A stretch of DNA of 64,000 nucleotides from Urechis unicinctus. Its lineage: Eukaryota > Annelida > Polychaeta > Xenopneusta > Urechidae. Under the pieces are notes generated by a model. That model saw only the letters and a program-made list of their open reading frames with translations. It ran no database searches and was not told where the DNA came from. The position numbers and the translations under genes are program-made. The DNA lies in the NCBI GenBank assembly GCA_034190875.2, contig CM067350.1, positions 25,288,868 through 25,352,867 of the forward strand. The letters run 5' to 3'. This document shows positions 49,805-61,900 of the stretch, one piece after another; position 1 is the first letter of the stretch, and each line of letters begins with the position of its first letter.

Positions 49805-49861
49805 ATGCTAAATCCAGCGGTGCATTCAAAAACCTTTATGGCAAATTTGCCCCTGATCACG
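49805..49861 (+). other. 57-bp cassette-exon candidate inside the large calcium sensor intron
   Basis: A 57-base segment is flanked by a classical acceptor (TATATATTGTTTTTTCAG) and a consensus donor (G followed by GTAAGTG). Its length is divisible by three. Spliced in phase 0 between coding exons 1 and 2 it would add 19 residues beginning MLNPAVHSK after residue 36, inside EF1, with no stop. A second frame (phase 1 at both ends) is also open and looks more protein-like (contains GAFKNLYGKFAPDH), but it would need flanking exons of phase 1, which this gene does not have. It is therefore an alternative exon of the sensor, an exon of a nested gene, or chance. The splice sites are seen directly; its use is not shown. 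Confidence 0.4.
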
Positions 49862-52800
49862 GTAAGTGACGACCCGTTACGTTATAATGAAAGGTTAAGG
49901 TTTCATCAGGTCACATAGCTGAAGAGTGAAGAATACAGCTGGTACTGCTGCTGCTGATGTTGGGTGAAGATGATGATCAAGTTCCATTCCCCACGTGGCC
50001 TCAACCCGTGTACCCATACCTGATGACCCTTTGTATGCGGGCCCGGCCAGAGGTTGAAGTGGTCGAGCATATTAGCTGCGTGTGTTATCTGCTACTGACT
50101 GTGGCTCCCGTGGGAGCTTCGTCCGCGGGGCCATGTTGGGCTGTGGTGGTGTGTTAATAGTACTTGCGCGTGCCATTTGTTACTCATGAAGAATCGATGA
50201 GGACGGAAATGATGGCGAGGACGATGACGGCGTTTCTGATTCATTTTCGCTAATGTTGATGCAGAGGATACGATTCCTGGGCTGCTGCTTACACTGCCAT
50301 GGATGATATTTTTGCAGCGTGCTTCGCCCTTTCTCCCTTTCATTCATCTTACTCGCATTCTACATAAATCCTATTAACTAGAGTTAGCCGGGTGTGCAAT
50401 CACCCTCGTGTGACATGCTGCTGTTTTGATACCCGTTTCTGAGGCGCCTTCGCCAATTTCCATAATGACCGATATTGTGTGTTTGTGGTATATTTTGTTT
50501 GGGTGGTGAGTATACTTGTTGGGTGATGAGTATTCCTGTTTGTGGGGTATACGGTTTACGTGGCCCGCGGATCGGTTGATTAAAAGCACGAGATGTCACA
50601 TGCGAAGTCGAGCGCAACTTTGAGGCGTCAACGAAACGCACGGCCTACCGTAGTTATCGGGTTGCTTGGTTGTGGAGCGGGGGCAAATATGACTTGGTAG
50701 ATGGCCAGATAGGTGTGTATTCGCCCAACATGTTATTATGGAAGGGTGAGCATCAAATGGCATCCTTCGCCATCAACCCTTCTTCTCCCGACCTACCATC
50801 CGCCGCTGGTTTCCCTATCCTACCCTTCACCCAATCCTCAACCACTACCCCTGGGATGCAAGTCGCTTGGAGGTCCATCTGAGTTTGCGCAAGAACGCGG
50901 GCGCATCGTTGATTAATCCGTAACCACCCTGGGAGATATCACTTCAACGAAGAGAGCTAATGAATTATGGATCGTTAATGGATCGTGTATGTACACGGTG
51001 TATCGGTTGGAGCTACCGGACGCCGCTGTCAACATCTCTCGCGGCTGTTGACTCGACGATGGCAAGTTAGAAAATGTCGTCTATGAGTCATTGGGTTTAT
51101 CGATGCTAATTACTGACGACCTGTGAGTGACCGAGGCACTCTTCAAACCGGGTCCACTTGGTACTCATAACGCAAATGCTGCTGTTCACCAGAACATCTA
51201 CATTCTCCTCCTGCGTTCGTTCGTCCTTCCGTCATCTTTTAATGTCAAGTTTAATTGTAAAGCAAGCTTGTTGTCACAAATCATAGTTAGACCACTCTCA
51301 TGTCGAGATCTCCATAAAAACTAACAATCAGCTTTGTGTGACCTTTGATCCTTGAGTCATTAATAAAAACCGAATATAAATCCCTTGCTCCATGTTAGAC
51401 CAATGGTAAATTAAAATAGTTATTTCGAAGCTATCAGAAGACATATTGTATTTGTCTTCATGACAAATAAAGCAAAATAAAACAAACAATTAGATTAGCA
51501 ATGGTTTCTTTGACCGTGACCTTATTTCCAAGGTCACACTCAATCAAAGAATGTACGTATGTGATACCTACTGTCATAGTTTGTCATAGCTTGCTGAATG
51601 TTGAAAATGCACTTACAATTACCCTTTAGCATTCTCCTCATGTGATTCAATTACTGGACCATTGTGAACGTCCGTCCGTTTATGAACATTCGATGACTCG
51701 TTTTGTAACAAAACAAGTTTGCAGTCCCAAATCGTAGATGGACCCCTCGCAGTCAATGTCATTATCTCCTTGCACACTTTCAGTCAGATTTGCATGACCT
51801 TAGAGCTATTAAAGAAAAAAACTATTGTTCAATGTAAGCCCAATGGGAAAAGTAACTGCTTATTCTAAGCAATCAGAAGACTTATCGTAACTCCTTACTC
51901 TGTGTAAATATAAGTACCATTGAATGCAATGTATAACCATGAACGTTATGACAACAAATGAGAGCGGCGATGACCTTACCAAGTGGCACCTGGCTCATAC
52001 AACAACTGGCCTGACATCCATAATCCCCCTCCACTACTCACCCTATACCATCGTCAGTAACGAGGTAGATGCACGCCATCGGCATCATCGGTTTACAATT
52101 TCTCTATGTCGACGTGTTATGATGTGTTGATGAGTCTGAGGATTATTCCAAGTAAACCTTGCTTTTGTACAGCGGTCTCTCTTGTTTGTCGGGTGTGTTT
52201 GAAACCGAGCCCCATCTAGGCACTGACTGGAAGAAGTCGCGTTTACGACTTGAATGTGACATACTACCTGCAACGAAGTTTAGGTATGGTCGAATCATTC
52301 AGTTGGGTTCAGCGTATTTAGCTGGATATAGGATGAAACCTCTCACACTAACATTAAAGTCCAACATAGGAAGAAGTAAGGTGAATTGGCGGACCCTACG
52401 TGTCGAGGGGAGCCACCAAAGCATGAATTCTTATCCCACGTCATATATGTACGCCCATAGGGCAAGGTCTCTCGTTGGCAGCGTGCAATAGGGGCCTTCA
52501 CATTCTCGGGTTTCCGTCTCTGCCACTAGGAGGGCCACCGTCGCGCACAGCGATTTTTACCGGAACTGGGGGCAGGTTTCTCTGCCTGTCTAGCAGACCG
52601 CGGCCTAGTCTGATGGGAACTGATCCCAGACGTGTACAACCACTTGAGTGGCGCTCCATCGACTTGATTGGGGTGGTGCTATAATGTGAAATAGGGGGAG
52701 GATGTAGATTCTGTTGTGATGCCCAGTAGATTGTGCTCCCGAAAGTCATTCAAAGCACTGATGGTGTATTTGATGGTGAACTAAGTGACGTTACATGGTT

Positions 52801-52904
52801 GGGATTAGATAACGCCATTAAGCCCCTCCACATCAAATTAAACCCAATGAGCTAGCGTAATTGGGATCGACGTAGCTTATTTTGAGTTGATGTCACTTTA
52901 TGAT
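49862..52904. other. Non-coding intronic stretch
   Basis: Follows the donor of the 57-bp exon candidate. No gene or repeat recognised over about 3 kb; ORFs such as 52159-52491 have no family or splice support. Confidence 0.4.
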
Positions 52905-53715
52905 TTGACGTTACTTCATGAGGTTTGACTTGACGTAATGTGGTGGGGCTTGACGCCACTTCATGAGGTTTGACTTGACGTAATGTGGTGGGGCTTGACG
53001 TCCCTTCATGAGGTTTGACTTAACGTAATGTGGTGGGGCTTGACGTCACTTCATGAGGTTTGACTTGACGTAATGTGGTGGGCTTGACGCCACTTCATGA
53101 GGCTTGACTTGACCTAATGTGGTGGGGCTTGACGTCACTTCATGAGGCTTGACTTGACCTAATGTGGAGGGGCTTGACGTTACTTCATGAGGTTTTACTT
53201 GACGTTATGTGGAGGGGCTTGACGCCACTTCATGAGGTTTTACTTGACGTTATGTGATGGGGCTTGACGCCACTTCATGAGGTTTTTCTTGACGTTATGT
53301 GGAGGGGCTTGACGTTACTTCGTGAGGTTTTACTTGACGTTATGTGGAGGGGCTTGACGCCACTTCATGAGGTTTTACTTGACGTTATGTGGAGGGGCTT
53401 GACGCCACTTCATGAGGTTTTACTTGACGTTATGTGGAGGGGCTTGACGCCACTTCATGAGGTTTTACTTGACGTTATGTGGAGGGGCTTGACGCCACTT
53501 CATGAGGTTTTTCTTGACGTTATATGGAGGGGCTTGACGTTACTTCGTGAGGTTTTACTTGACGTTATGTGGAGGGGCTTGACGTTACTTCATGAGGTTT
53601 TACTTGACGTAATGTGGTGGGCTTGACGTTACTTCATGAGGCTTGACTTGAGGTAATGTGGTGGGGCTTGACGTTATTTTATGTGGCTTGACTTGACGTT
53701 GCATGTTGGGGTTTG
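52905..53715. repeat. Minisatellite, 44-45-bp unit, about 18 copies
   Basis: Unit TGACGCCACTTCATGAGGTT plus TTACTTGACGTTATGTGGAG. Every unit carries TTGACGTTA/TTGACGTAA, a CRE half-site. The central copies are most alike and the edges diverge. In frame over 15 codons (LLDVMWRGLTPLHEV), an artefact. Confidence 0.95.
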
Positions 53716-55124
53716 ACGTATATATCGTCAGGTTGCGAAGAGACGAAAACCTACCCCGGGGAACTTCTCACCACGTGACCGCCTCCCTTCGCTGCCTCAA
53801 TCATCGCTGCTATCGAGTGAGTGCAGTTGTCATATCAATACCACCGTCAGTGTGTGTAACTCAACACCCGTATTAATCACATGTTGTCGGTAAATAGCCT
53901 GCCATATTCAATATTTGCGGCTGTGTTTGGTGCTCATTGTCCAAACCCACCCTAACAGGCGCCCTCCCCAGGGCCCTCCGGCTGGCCCCCATAATGTGGG
54001 CACTCGGTCTGACTGTAGGCGGCCCCTGTGTACTGAGCGTGAAGGAAAACACCCGTCCCAATCCCGCAGCAAATTATAACATTCTGCTAAATAAGGAGGT
54101 ACGTGTGCAGGGTCCTTCATTAGAATACACAGGTGCAGTTTGTTTGTGATCCTCTTTGGAGCTCCTGACCGGCATTGTAGCTCCATATCCTGCCTACAAA
54201 CCACCCACTACGCTACACTTTTTTTAGGGGAGATATTTCATTTGGATTGGATTTCTATTTAACAATGAAGCTGAGTGTCTATCTCTGGTGTGGCCATGTG
54301 ACATTTATGTGTGACCTTGGTCATGTCAAGCGACTGCGTGAAAGACGCTTCTTTGCTTACGTCGGTTCTGATGACGGGATGGGTGAAGCTTGTGGGTGAC
54401 AAAGGTTATCATTGGCGTATTATCGACTGAACTTGTCGGCGCATGCTTATCTACCACCCGCCATGGAGTTTTATACCATGTGCTATTGTGTTATTATTTG
54501 CGTAGCAGGTTTTTGTGATGAATATTGATGATTGAGAAAATATCACAGTTCGCTGAGTTCCCCCATCTGCCGAAGGGCTTTTGGTTAATACGTGATTAGT
54601 CACAGGATCATTGGTTCTTTGGGAATTTAGCTTGTCCTTGTGCGATATCATTTGCGTGTCTCGTGGTCGCGATTCCTGGTTGCCTCATGAAATTAATTTG
54701 TCTTGATAAAACTTTCATTCGCCAGTTGTAGGTTTCCATCATCTCCCTGTGTATGGTGTGGACCTTTGGCAGGCGATGGTTCTGTTTCTACTTTGAATGA
54801 TGGCTTATGCTGTGTCGTTTTGTCCCTCTATGTCACGGCTTGATGTTTATACGGGACCAATGCATGAGGCTTGGGCATCCATCAGAACCGCCGTAAGGTT
54901 ATTTCATTGATAAGGAAGTTCTGTTAGTCATTTTTTACGCCGGAATTTTAAGCCGGGTTTCCAAGTGCCGGTCTGGCATATTTATGTCATAACGATTCAA
55001 GGATGTATCGCCTACCGCTGAGAATCCTGATGTAGGGGTCTGAGGCGAAGGTGGGGACGCTTTCTTACGACCTGTGGTTGCGGTTGAAGCGACGTGAATT
55101 ACACGGACATCAACCAGTAGAACA
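53716..55124. other. Non-coding intronic stretch
   Basis: Nothing recognised; short ORFs without support. Confidence 0.4.
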
Positions 55125-55370
55125 GCCCTTGCGAGGGCCATATCTGCAATATGCCACTTATGCCCGGATTTCACCTAGACGAGAGGCTGGAATGGCCTGG
55201 TCCAGTCAATCGGCTGGTGGTGTCTTGTCCTAGGTTAATCGTTTGCATTTTTATCATCATTCACGTTTTTTTCTCTTTTTTTTTCCAATCTTTCCTAGAA
55301 GGCGGCTGCTCAATCAGGTCAATCTTATCTCTTCATATTTATCCCACCTTGCGAGGCGCCATATCTGTGT
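55125..55370 (+). mobile_element. SINE-like repeat, head and tail truncated
   Basis: AGACGAGAGGCTGGAATGGC, then AAGGCGGCTGCTCAATCAGG and GCGAGGCGCCATAT; stops before the conserved 3' end. Confidence 0.7.
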
Positions 55371-55472
55371 TAAAAATTCGTGAAAAAAAATTGCCTGACC
55401 TCTCGGCACGCAACTTTCCAAAGTCACCAGTCCTGACCCAAAAAAGTCGGTCCTGAATTTTGTTTACTGTAC

Positions 55473-55584
<112 letters not shown>

Positions 55585-56235
55585 TATGAAGTTTCCGGGC
55601 TTTGTTTCCGTTCCTGTCTATAGCAGCCTAGTTGTTTGGACAATGACATTTCGTTGGTTTCTATTTACAAGAGCAATGTTCTCAATAAGTTTTGCAGATG
55701 GAGGTGATACATTGAGGTGGAAGAGGCTAATTGTGCTGCTCAGTGGGTCAAACGATGTGAAATGTATTCCAGACTGGGCTTATGGTGAATAATCTTTCAT
55801 TAATCAATCAATACTTACCTAGACACCATCGTGCAGCAAATGGCGCCGGTTCACGTCGTGACACCTAGCGAGTACTTATGAAACAAGTTTTTTTGGGGTT
55901 TTTTGCGTTTTCGGTCGCGTTCGAATATTTCCGCTACAGATTGCCACCAAGCATTTGACTGGGACCCTGCTGCCAGTTCTGACGAAACAGTGAAGAAATC
56001 GGCGAACAAACAATTGCCTGTTTTCGGGTGTTTTCATGGTGATACGCTCGTATGTTGATAATTTGGCAGACTCGAAGCGGTCGTATCAACAAATTCAAAT
56101 TTTTTTTGGTATTAAATGCAAATCTTAGGCGCTGAAAAGATGTTGGACACACGGGCGGGGAAGGTAATTGATTTGTACGTCCGGAGCAAAATTGTCCGTC
56201 TCGGACGTACGGGTGGACGTCTTTTTTATACGCTG

Positions 56236-56374
56236 GCCGCCCATATAAAACAAAAATGTTGGTGTGCCGTTAAACCCTATACTCACTCACTCACTCACTC
56301 ACTCACTCACTCACTCACTCACTCACTCACTCACTCACTCACTCACTCACTCACTCACTCACTCACTCACTCAT
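56236..56374 (+). mobile_element. SINE-like 3' end with an expanded CACT tail
   Basis: GTTGGTGTGCCGTTAAACCC followed by about 23 ACTC tetranucleotides (56281-56373), showing that the SINE tail seeded a microsatellite. Confidence 0.85.
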
Positions 56375-56394
56375 CATCTGATATATGTATGATA

Positions 56395-57130
56395 AATTGG
56401 TCTGCTTCACTCTGGAGTCGTCCGTGTGATTTAGTCGTATACTTCACTCTGGCGTCGTCTGTGTGATTAAGTCGTATACTTCACTCTGCTGTCGACTGTG
56501 TGATTAAGTCGTATGCTTCACTCTGGTGTCGTCTGTGTGATTAAGTCATATACTTCACTCTGGCGTCGACTCGGTGAATAAGTCGTATACTTCACTCAGG
56601 CGTCGTCTGTGTTGAAGTCTGCTTCGCTCTGATGGCGATCAGTGTGCGATCAAGTTGTCTGCTCCGCTCTGGTATCGTCTGGACAATGATTAAGTTGTCT
56701 CCTCCGCTCTGGTAAGTGAATAAGTCGTCTGCTTTATTATGGTATCGTCTAGAAAAACGACCAAGTTGTCTGCATAAGTGATCAAGTCGTCTGCTTCACT
56801 CGGGTATCGTCTGGAAAGTGATCAAGTCGTCTGCTTCCTTCTGGTCTCGCCTGTAAAGTGAATAAGTTGTCTGCTTCGCTCCGCTTCTCTGTAGTATTGT
56901 CTGGAAAGTCGTCAGCTTCTGGTTTGTGGTCAAGTCGTCTGCTTCACTCGGGTATCGTCTGGAAAGGGATCAAGTCGTCTGCTTCGTTCTGGTCTCGCCT
57001 GGAAAGTGATGAAGTTGTCTGCTTCGCTCCGCTTCTCTGTAGTATTGTCTGGAAAGTCGTCAGCTTCTGGTTTGTGGTCAAGTCGTCTGCCACGGACCGA
57101 AGTCGTCTGCTTTGGGTTGTCTAAATTGCG
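56395..57130. repeat. Degenerate minisatellite, about 37-42-bp unit, about 18 copies
   Basis: Recurring AAGTCGTCTGCTTCACTC and GGTATCGTCTGGAAAGTGAT. A higher-order block of about 150 bp is duplicated (56855-56940 matches 57005-57090). Confidence 0.88.
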
Positions 57131-58084
57131 CTTCGCTTGCATAAATTTGTCGCAGTTGGTAGCGTTGATGGGCGCCAAACGACCCGGGATGTTTGTCTGG
57201 TGGTGATCTTGTTGTCTGGTCTAATTTGATTGAGTTGTCAATTAGTATCAGAAATGCTGATGACGATATGGCGAGCGACTGTCCGTCGTCTCTGGTGGGG
57301 TTTCATTTCACATTTCGCGTTATGGAACGAAAACACGTGGTTCATGTGCGTTGACAAACGCATTCGTGTGTGAATAGCAGGCGTATTCCCCACTCCAGTC
57401 TGACCGTTTGTCTGGATACAGTGATCGGCCATGCAGATTAAATACAAGAGGTGATGACTACCGATGCGGCTGCTAATGCTGATTGACTTGACGACCGTAC
57501 GGTAGCTGATGTAGAGCATCACAAATCATGGTTCATCCCCGCCTTGTTTGAGTGGGGTGTGAAATTCTGCTGTTCCGAGGTGGCAGGTGTGGACGTCGGG
57601 GATATGAGTCCTATATTTTACCCCTTACAGAAATGCGGTCTCAACAAAAAATATGTGCATGCAACGACATCGAATTAGGACGTGAAATATGGATGTATTG
57701 ATAATGATGGCGGTGATGATGATCAATGGGCGTTATCCTTTAAGCCAACACCACAATTTTCGAACCTGTGACCTGTTCAACAACTGTTGATTTTGGAATC
57801 GATGAATGGGTTTAGGGTTGGAGGTGGTGAATCAATTTGAAAGATGCATGTGAGAGTCCCGAGTGGTGTTGATAATGACGTGATAATCAATCCATCCCTC
57901 GCTTGCACTCATCCACCGGATCCTGGTTGATAGAGGTGTTATTCACCCGTCTATGTTCGAAAAATATAGGATTCAGCACCGTTGTTGATGATGAAGAAGC
58001 TGTTGAAGGTGATAATGCTTGTGATGACACTGGCGGTTTTGATGAAAAAACAAAGCTGTTGGCCTTTTAAACTGGATCATTATT
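57131..58084. other. Non-coding intronic stretch
   Basis: Nothing recognised except GATGATG-rich patches near 57700. Confidence 0.4.
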
Positions 58085-58275
58085 TACAGTATACACCACC
58101 CTGTTTGACAACCAGGTGGTGGGCATTTACGGCATACACCAGCCCCTTTGACAACCAGGTGGTAGGCATTTACGGCATACACCACCCCCTTTGACAACCA
58201 GGTGGTGGGCATTTACGGCATACACCACCCCCTTTGACAAACAGGTGGTGGGCATTTACGGCATACACCACCCCA
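58085..58275. repeat. Minisatellite, 43-bp unit, about 4.5 copies
   Basis: Unit CACCACCCCCTTTGACAACC plus AGGTGGTGGGCATTTACGGC. Each unit contains CACCAC ... GTGGTG, able to form a stem. Confidence 0.92.
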
Positions 58276-58544
58276 TTATCAGTTATTAATTTTCGCAGAC
58301 AAGCCAGACAAGACTTGATTTGGTTGTAAGGATGTTGCGTGTGTGTTGAGTGAATGAGCTGTTGATAACGATGTTGCCGATGTAGCTGCTGGGGCCTCAG
58401 CTCAGCCCCCTTCTCTCATGTTATAAACTCACCTGCTTTCACAACTAGGTTATTGGTTTTTTGTTGCTATTACTTGATGGGTGTTGCATAGAATATATGT
58501 AGCTTGCTTAACTGGTCTGGTACATGTTTCAGTTGGATTATAAA

Positions 58545-58930
58545 AAGCAGTCTGCTGGTTAATTGAGTCACTGTCAGACTGTTGATTAAGTCACTGTCAC
58601 CTGGTTGATTGTGTCACTGTCAACTGGTTGATTAAGTCACTGTCACCTGGTTGATTGTGTCACTATCAACTGGTTGATTGAGTCAGTCAGCCGGTTGATT
58701 GGTGACTGTCAACTGGTTCATTAAGTCACTGTCAGCCGGTTGATTGTGTCACTGTCAACTGGTTCATTAAGTCACTGTCAACTGGTTGATTGTGTCACTG
58801 TCAACTAGTTGATTAAGTTACTGTCAACCCGGTGATAGAGTTACTGTCAACTGGTTAATTGAGTCAATATCAACTGGTTGATTGAGTCGCTGTCAGCTGG
58901 TTGATTGAGTCGCTGTCAGCTGGTTGACTC
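58545..58930. repeat. Minisatellite, 23-bp unit, about 16 copies
   Basis: Unit AACTGGTTGATTGTGTCACTGTC. It ends about 95 bases before the acceptor of coding exon 2, so satellites sit just upstream of two of the three coding exons. Confidence 0.92.
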
Positions 58931-59025
58931 CACCACATGAATGTCTTTCTATGTCAGTTTAATGTTGGTGATAAGCGTCAGAACTCCGGTGCTTCATTTC
59001 AATTGCCTCTTTTATTTTTTTTCAG

Positions 59026-59298
59026 AGAGACTGCCCCAATGGTCAACTGACACGGAGGAAGTTCCTCGAGGTCTACAGCAGTTTCTTCCCTCAGGGTAAT
59101 GCCGAAAAGTTCTGTGAACATGTCTTCCGCACATTTGACTCGGACAACAGCGGTAAAATTGACTTCAAGGAGTTTCTCCTGGCTATCAACATCACATCAG
59201 CTGGTAAACCACAGCAGAAACTTGAGTGGGCTTTCTCAATGTATGATGTGAACGGCGACGGAACAATTGAGCCAAAGGAGATGACAGAAATTATCACG
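59026..59298 (+). CDS. Neuronal calcium sensor family protein, coding exon 2 (residues 37-127)
   Basis: The second constitutive coding exon encodes 91 residues. The acceptor is a T-rich tract ending TTCAG; the donor is ACG followed by GTAAGT. It begins RDCPNG, the degenerate EF1 loop with the Cys-Pro pair that abolishes calcium binding throughout the NCS family. EF2 (loop 74-85, [12 protein letters not shown]) and EF3 (loop 110-121, [12 protein letters not shown]) have Asp at position 1, Gly at 6 and Glu at 12, so both should bind calcium. Between them is the conserved linker with [18 protein letters not shown]. No stop or frameshift is seen, and conservation is strong against a neutrally evolving background, so the gene is evidently functional. 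Confidence 0.96.
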
Positions 59299-59622
59299 GT
59301 AAGTCTGGGCACAGGATGTGGAATAACAGGCCCTCTAAGCATTAATTGGTTCATTGGCACTCGAGCATTCATGCTTCTCTGGTTGTAAATAACCTATGAG
59401 GTAATCATATGTGGCTATCGCAAGAGGGGTGTTTCTAGGCTTGATTCGGTGTAGATTATTTAATCCCGTTAATATTGTTTCTTTTGAATAGGTTATTTTG
59501 TATGCTGTGTACCATCTAGAAATCGTTTGTTGGGTTGTCTTCAGCTGAACCTAGTTTGGGAACTTCAATGTTTGTTGTGTATTATTCATTGCCTGCTGAT
59601 CCCATACATCCATGTGTACTAG

Positions 59623-59838
59623 GCAATATACAGCATGGTTGGAGCATCGCTGTCATATGCAGACACTGAAGAAGACACCCCTGAAAAACGCACTGTGGAG
59701 ATATTCGAGAAAATGGACGAAAACAAAGATGGGGTTCTGTCGAAGGAAGAATTCATTAAAGGCTGCATGTCGGATGAGTTCCTTTATCAGATGCTGACAG
59801 CCGACACCAGTGGTAGTGCCTTGGCGGCCGACGCGTAG
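59623..59838 (+). CDS. Neuronal calcium sensor family protein, last coding exon (residues 128-198 and stop)
   Basis: Last coding exon of 71 codons plus TAG. The acceptor is ...GTGTACTAG, which is weaker in pyrimidines than the previous one. It encodes AIYSMVG, a DTPEKR motif typical of the family, and a canonical EF4 loop at residues 159-170 (DENKDGVLSKEE), so EF4 should bind calcium as in hippocalcin/NCS-1 and unlike vertebrate recoverin. The C-terminus is Ala/Ser-rich (SGSALAADA) and lacks the basic tail of recoverin. The intron before it is only 324 bp, against about 21 kb for the preceding one. Confidence 0.95.
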   Translation, partial: AIYSMVGASLSYADTEEDTPEKRTVEIFEKMDENKDGVLSKEEFIKGCMSDEFLYQMLTADTSGSALAADA

Positions 59839-59872
59839 TGTCAACACAGCAAACAGCAGCTTTCCCCTTCTT

Positions 59873-59874
59873 TA

Positions 59875-59909
<35 letters not shown>
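59873..59909. repeat. CT microsatellite in the sensor 3' UTR
   Basis: About 17 CT dinucleotides starting 35 bases after the stop codon. Confidence 0.95.
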
Positions 59910-59913
<4 letters not shown>

Positions 59914-61874
59914 CTATACCCTAGGCTTAAACCTCCCCCGCCACCCCATCCCCCCACCCTCGACTCCATTTGATACATGACAGTGTGAAAACATGAGACT
60001 ACAACTATGACGCTGTATAGGAGGTGTTTTGAAGTGTCTGTTACAGAGGTAGATGAACTATGGATGAATATTTGTCTGGATGTTGGTGGTAGGTTTGAGA
60101 CATTCAGTGGCAGAGATGTAGAATCCAAGCTGGAATGACCACATGGTAATTGGTGTATCATGCAATAGAGACCAAAATGCTGTGTCTTTTAGTTTCTCGG
60201 TTGTTTGTATGTATCTATTTAATTTATTTATTTACTTATTTATTCTACTAAGGTGTCACTTTGTACAAAGCCAAACAAAACATGGTGTAGTCTCTGTGAT
60301 ATTAGCCTGATTGCATTGGCCTCATCTCCACGATTGTCCCATGGTCAATTTACGATGCGCAAGAATTCTTTGGAGCATCTACACTGGCTTCCCCATAGCA
60401 GTTATCTCGAAGTATCATTCCATTATTACAATAATGATAATGCCCTCCCAAGTGTGTGTGATTTGAACGTCATGAAAGATACCTATTCCTGGCAGATGTA
60501 CGTTATGATTACGTGACGATTTTTGTTGGGTCTCCTTTTTGATGCGAATATCATATCTTGTCGCCAAGAATCTCTTCATTCTACCTATTTTTTTTTGTAT
60601 TATAGGCGAATTATAATTGTTGTTTGTCTAAAGTGTATGTGCTTAATCTAATACAGACCGTTATCATAATCATCATTTTCATCATAAGGCTTTTTACTAT
60701 CAGGCTTGTTTTCTCATGTAATTCACTGTTATTATTTCCATATTCATTTTATATTGAATGTATGAAGATACTCTGATTAAGTCTGAGTATCATTGTTGCA
60801 GTTCATTTCAATCATAATCTGTAAATGTCTTTTTGAAGTTCTATTGAATTTACTGGTACGGAATCTGGCAAACAACAATGTTGTGGCTAGTTTAATGAAA
60901 GTCTAATGATAGATCATTAATATACATTAAATATGTATTTGTGGTTCTGGTTGGTTCAGTGTGCAACTGTCAACCCCACTCTCCATTGCGAGCCCGGCGT
61001 TACGTCCGCCAGCTACTTTCACTTAGACTCTGCCATATCACGAAGGGACAGTTTTTACCCCAATATATTATTACGTTTTTAGCCGAATAATTCATTTTGA
61101 TTGTGACATGAGATTAGCATGTAAGATTTTACCCTAATTTGTGCACTTAAAATAATATCCTAGCCCCACTGTTCAGCCAATGTTTTCTTGGGACTATTTT
61201 GCATAAGCATCAGTGTTAGCGCTTCGATTGAATTGTTCAAAACAGTAACAAAGCCTTCGATGTCATTGCTGATTTACAGAATTTGTATGGAAAGAAAATT
61301 AAAGATTTATTATTGCCCAGACATTTAAATGGCGGTTTCTTAGTCACATATTCCACTTTTCAACGTGTAAAGTGGGCTCGGTTTCAGTTACAAACAAAGA
61401 AATCAGTCAGCTCAGCTGCCAAAACTTTACATTGAAACCGAAAGTACCTGCTTCACATAGTGCGCGAACGGGGCCTGGCGCCCCCTCACCAATATATGCG
61501 GCAGAGGTGTAGGAATGACCAGCCTCGCTACGGAGAATGTGTCAACCCAAAAAGGCCTGTGATTGGTGTTTCTTCCAAGTAACTCCACATTTTTTCCAAA
61601 CCACTTATGAAGAAGAACTGATTGACCAATGATCAATTTTCTCTTTTACATGACAAATCGAACACAGCGCACGAATTGATTGGAGAGTAATTATGGGATT
61701 ATTCCCAAGTATGTTGCTTTCTGTATTCAATATTTGCTTCTATTCATCGATGCCTTAAAATACGTTATGATTTCAGCTGCTTCCCATTGCAATCATCATG
61801 TTCACTAAATGCCGTACTTTGTCAGTCGAGGGCTTCACTTCCCTTTCTAGTCAATTTTCATGTCCTCTTTAATG

Positions 61875-61880
61875 AATAAA
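61875..61880 (+). terminator. Candidate polyadenylation signal AATAAA
   Basis: Canonical AATAAA on the sense strand, about 2.04 kb after the sensor stop codon. Earlier ATTAAA variants could be used instead. Confidence 0.3.
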
Positions 61881-61900
61881 ATATGTATTCCCTTTTTGAG

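Larger units (their letters stand above)
59839..61900 (+). other. 3' UTR of the calcium sensor gene
   Basis: After the TAG at 59836-59838 comes a CT microsatellite (59873-59909), then about 2 kb of AT-rich DNA without coding content. ATTAAA variants occur (for example near 60925 and 61299), and a canonical AATAAA is at 61875-61880, the first clear full signal I can find. The UTR end is an estimate. Long AT-rich 3' UTRs are common in neuronal genes. Confidence 0.45.

Noticed and set aside
53264..53626. 120-codon ORF with MWRGLTPLHEVLLD repeats
   Set aside because: 45-bp satellite artefact.
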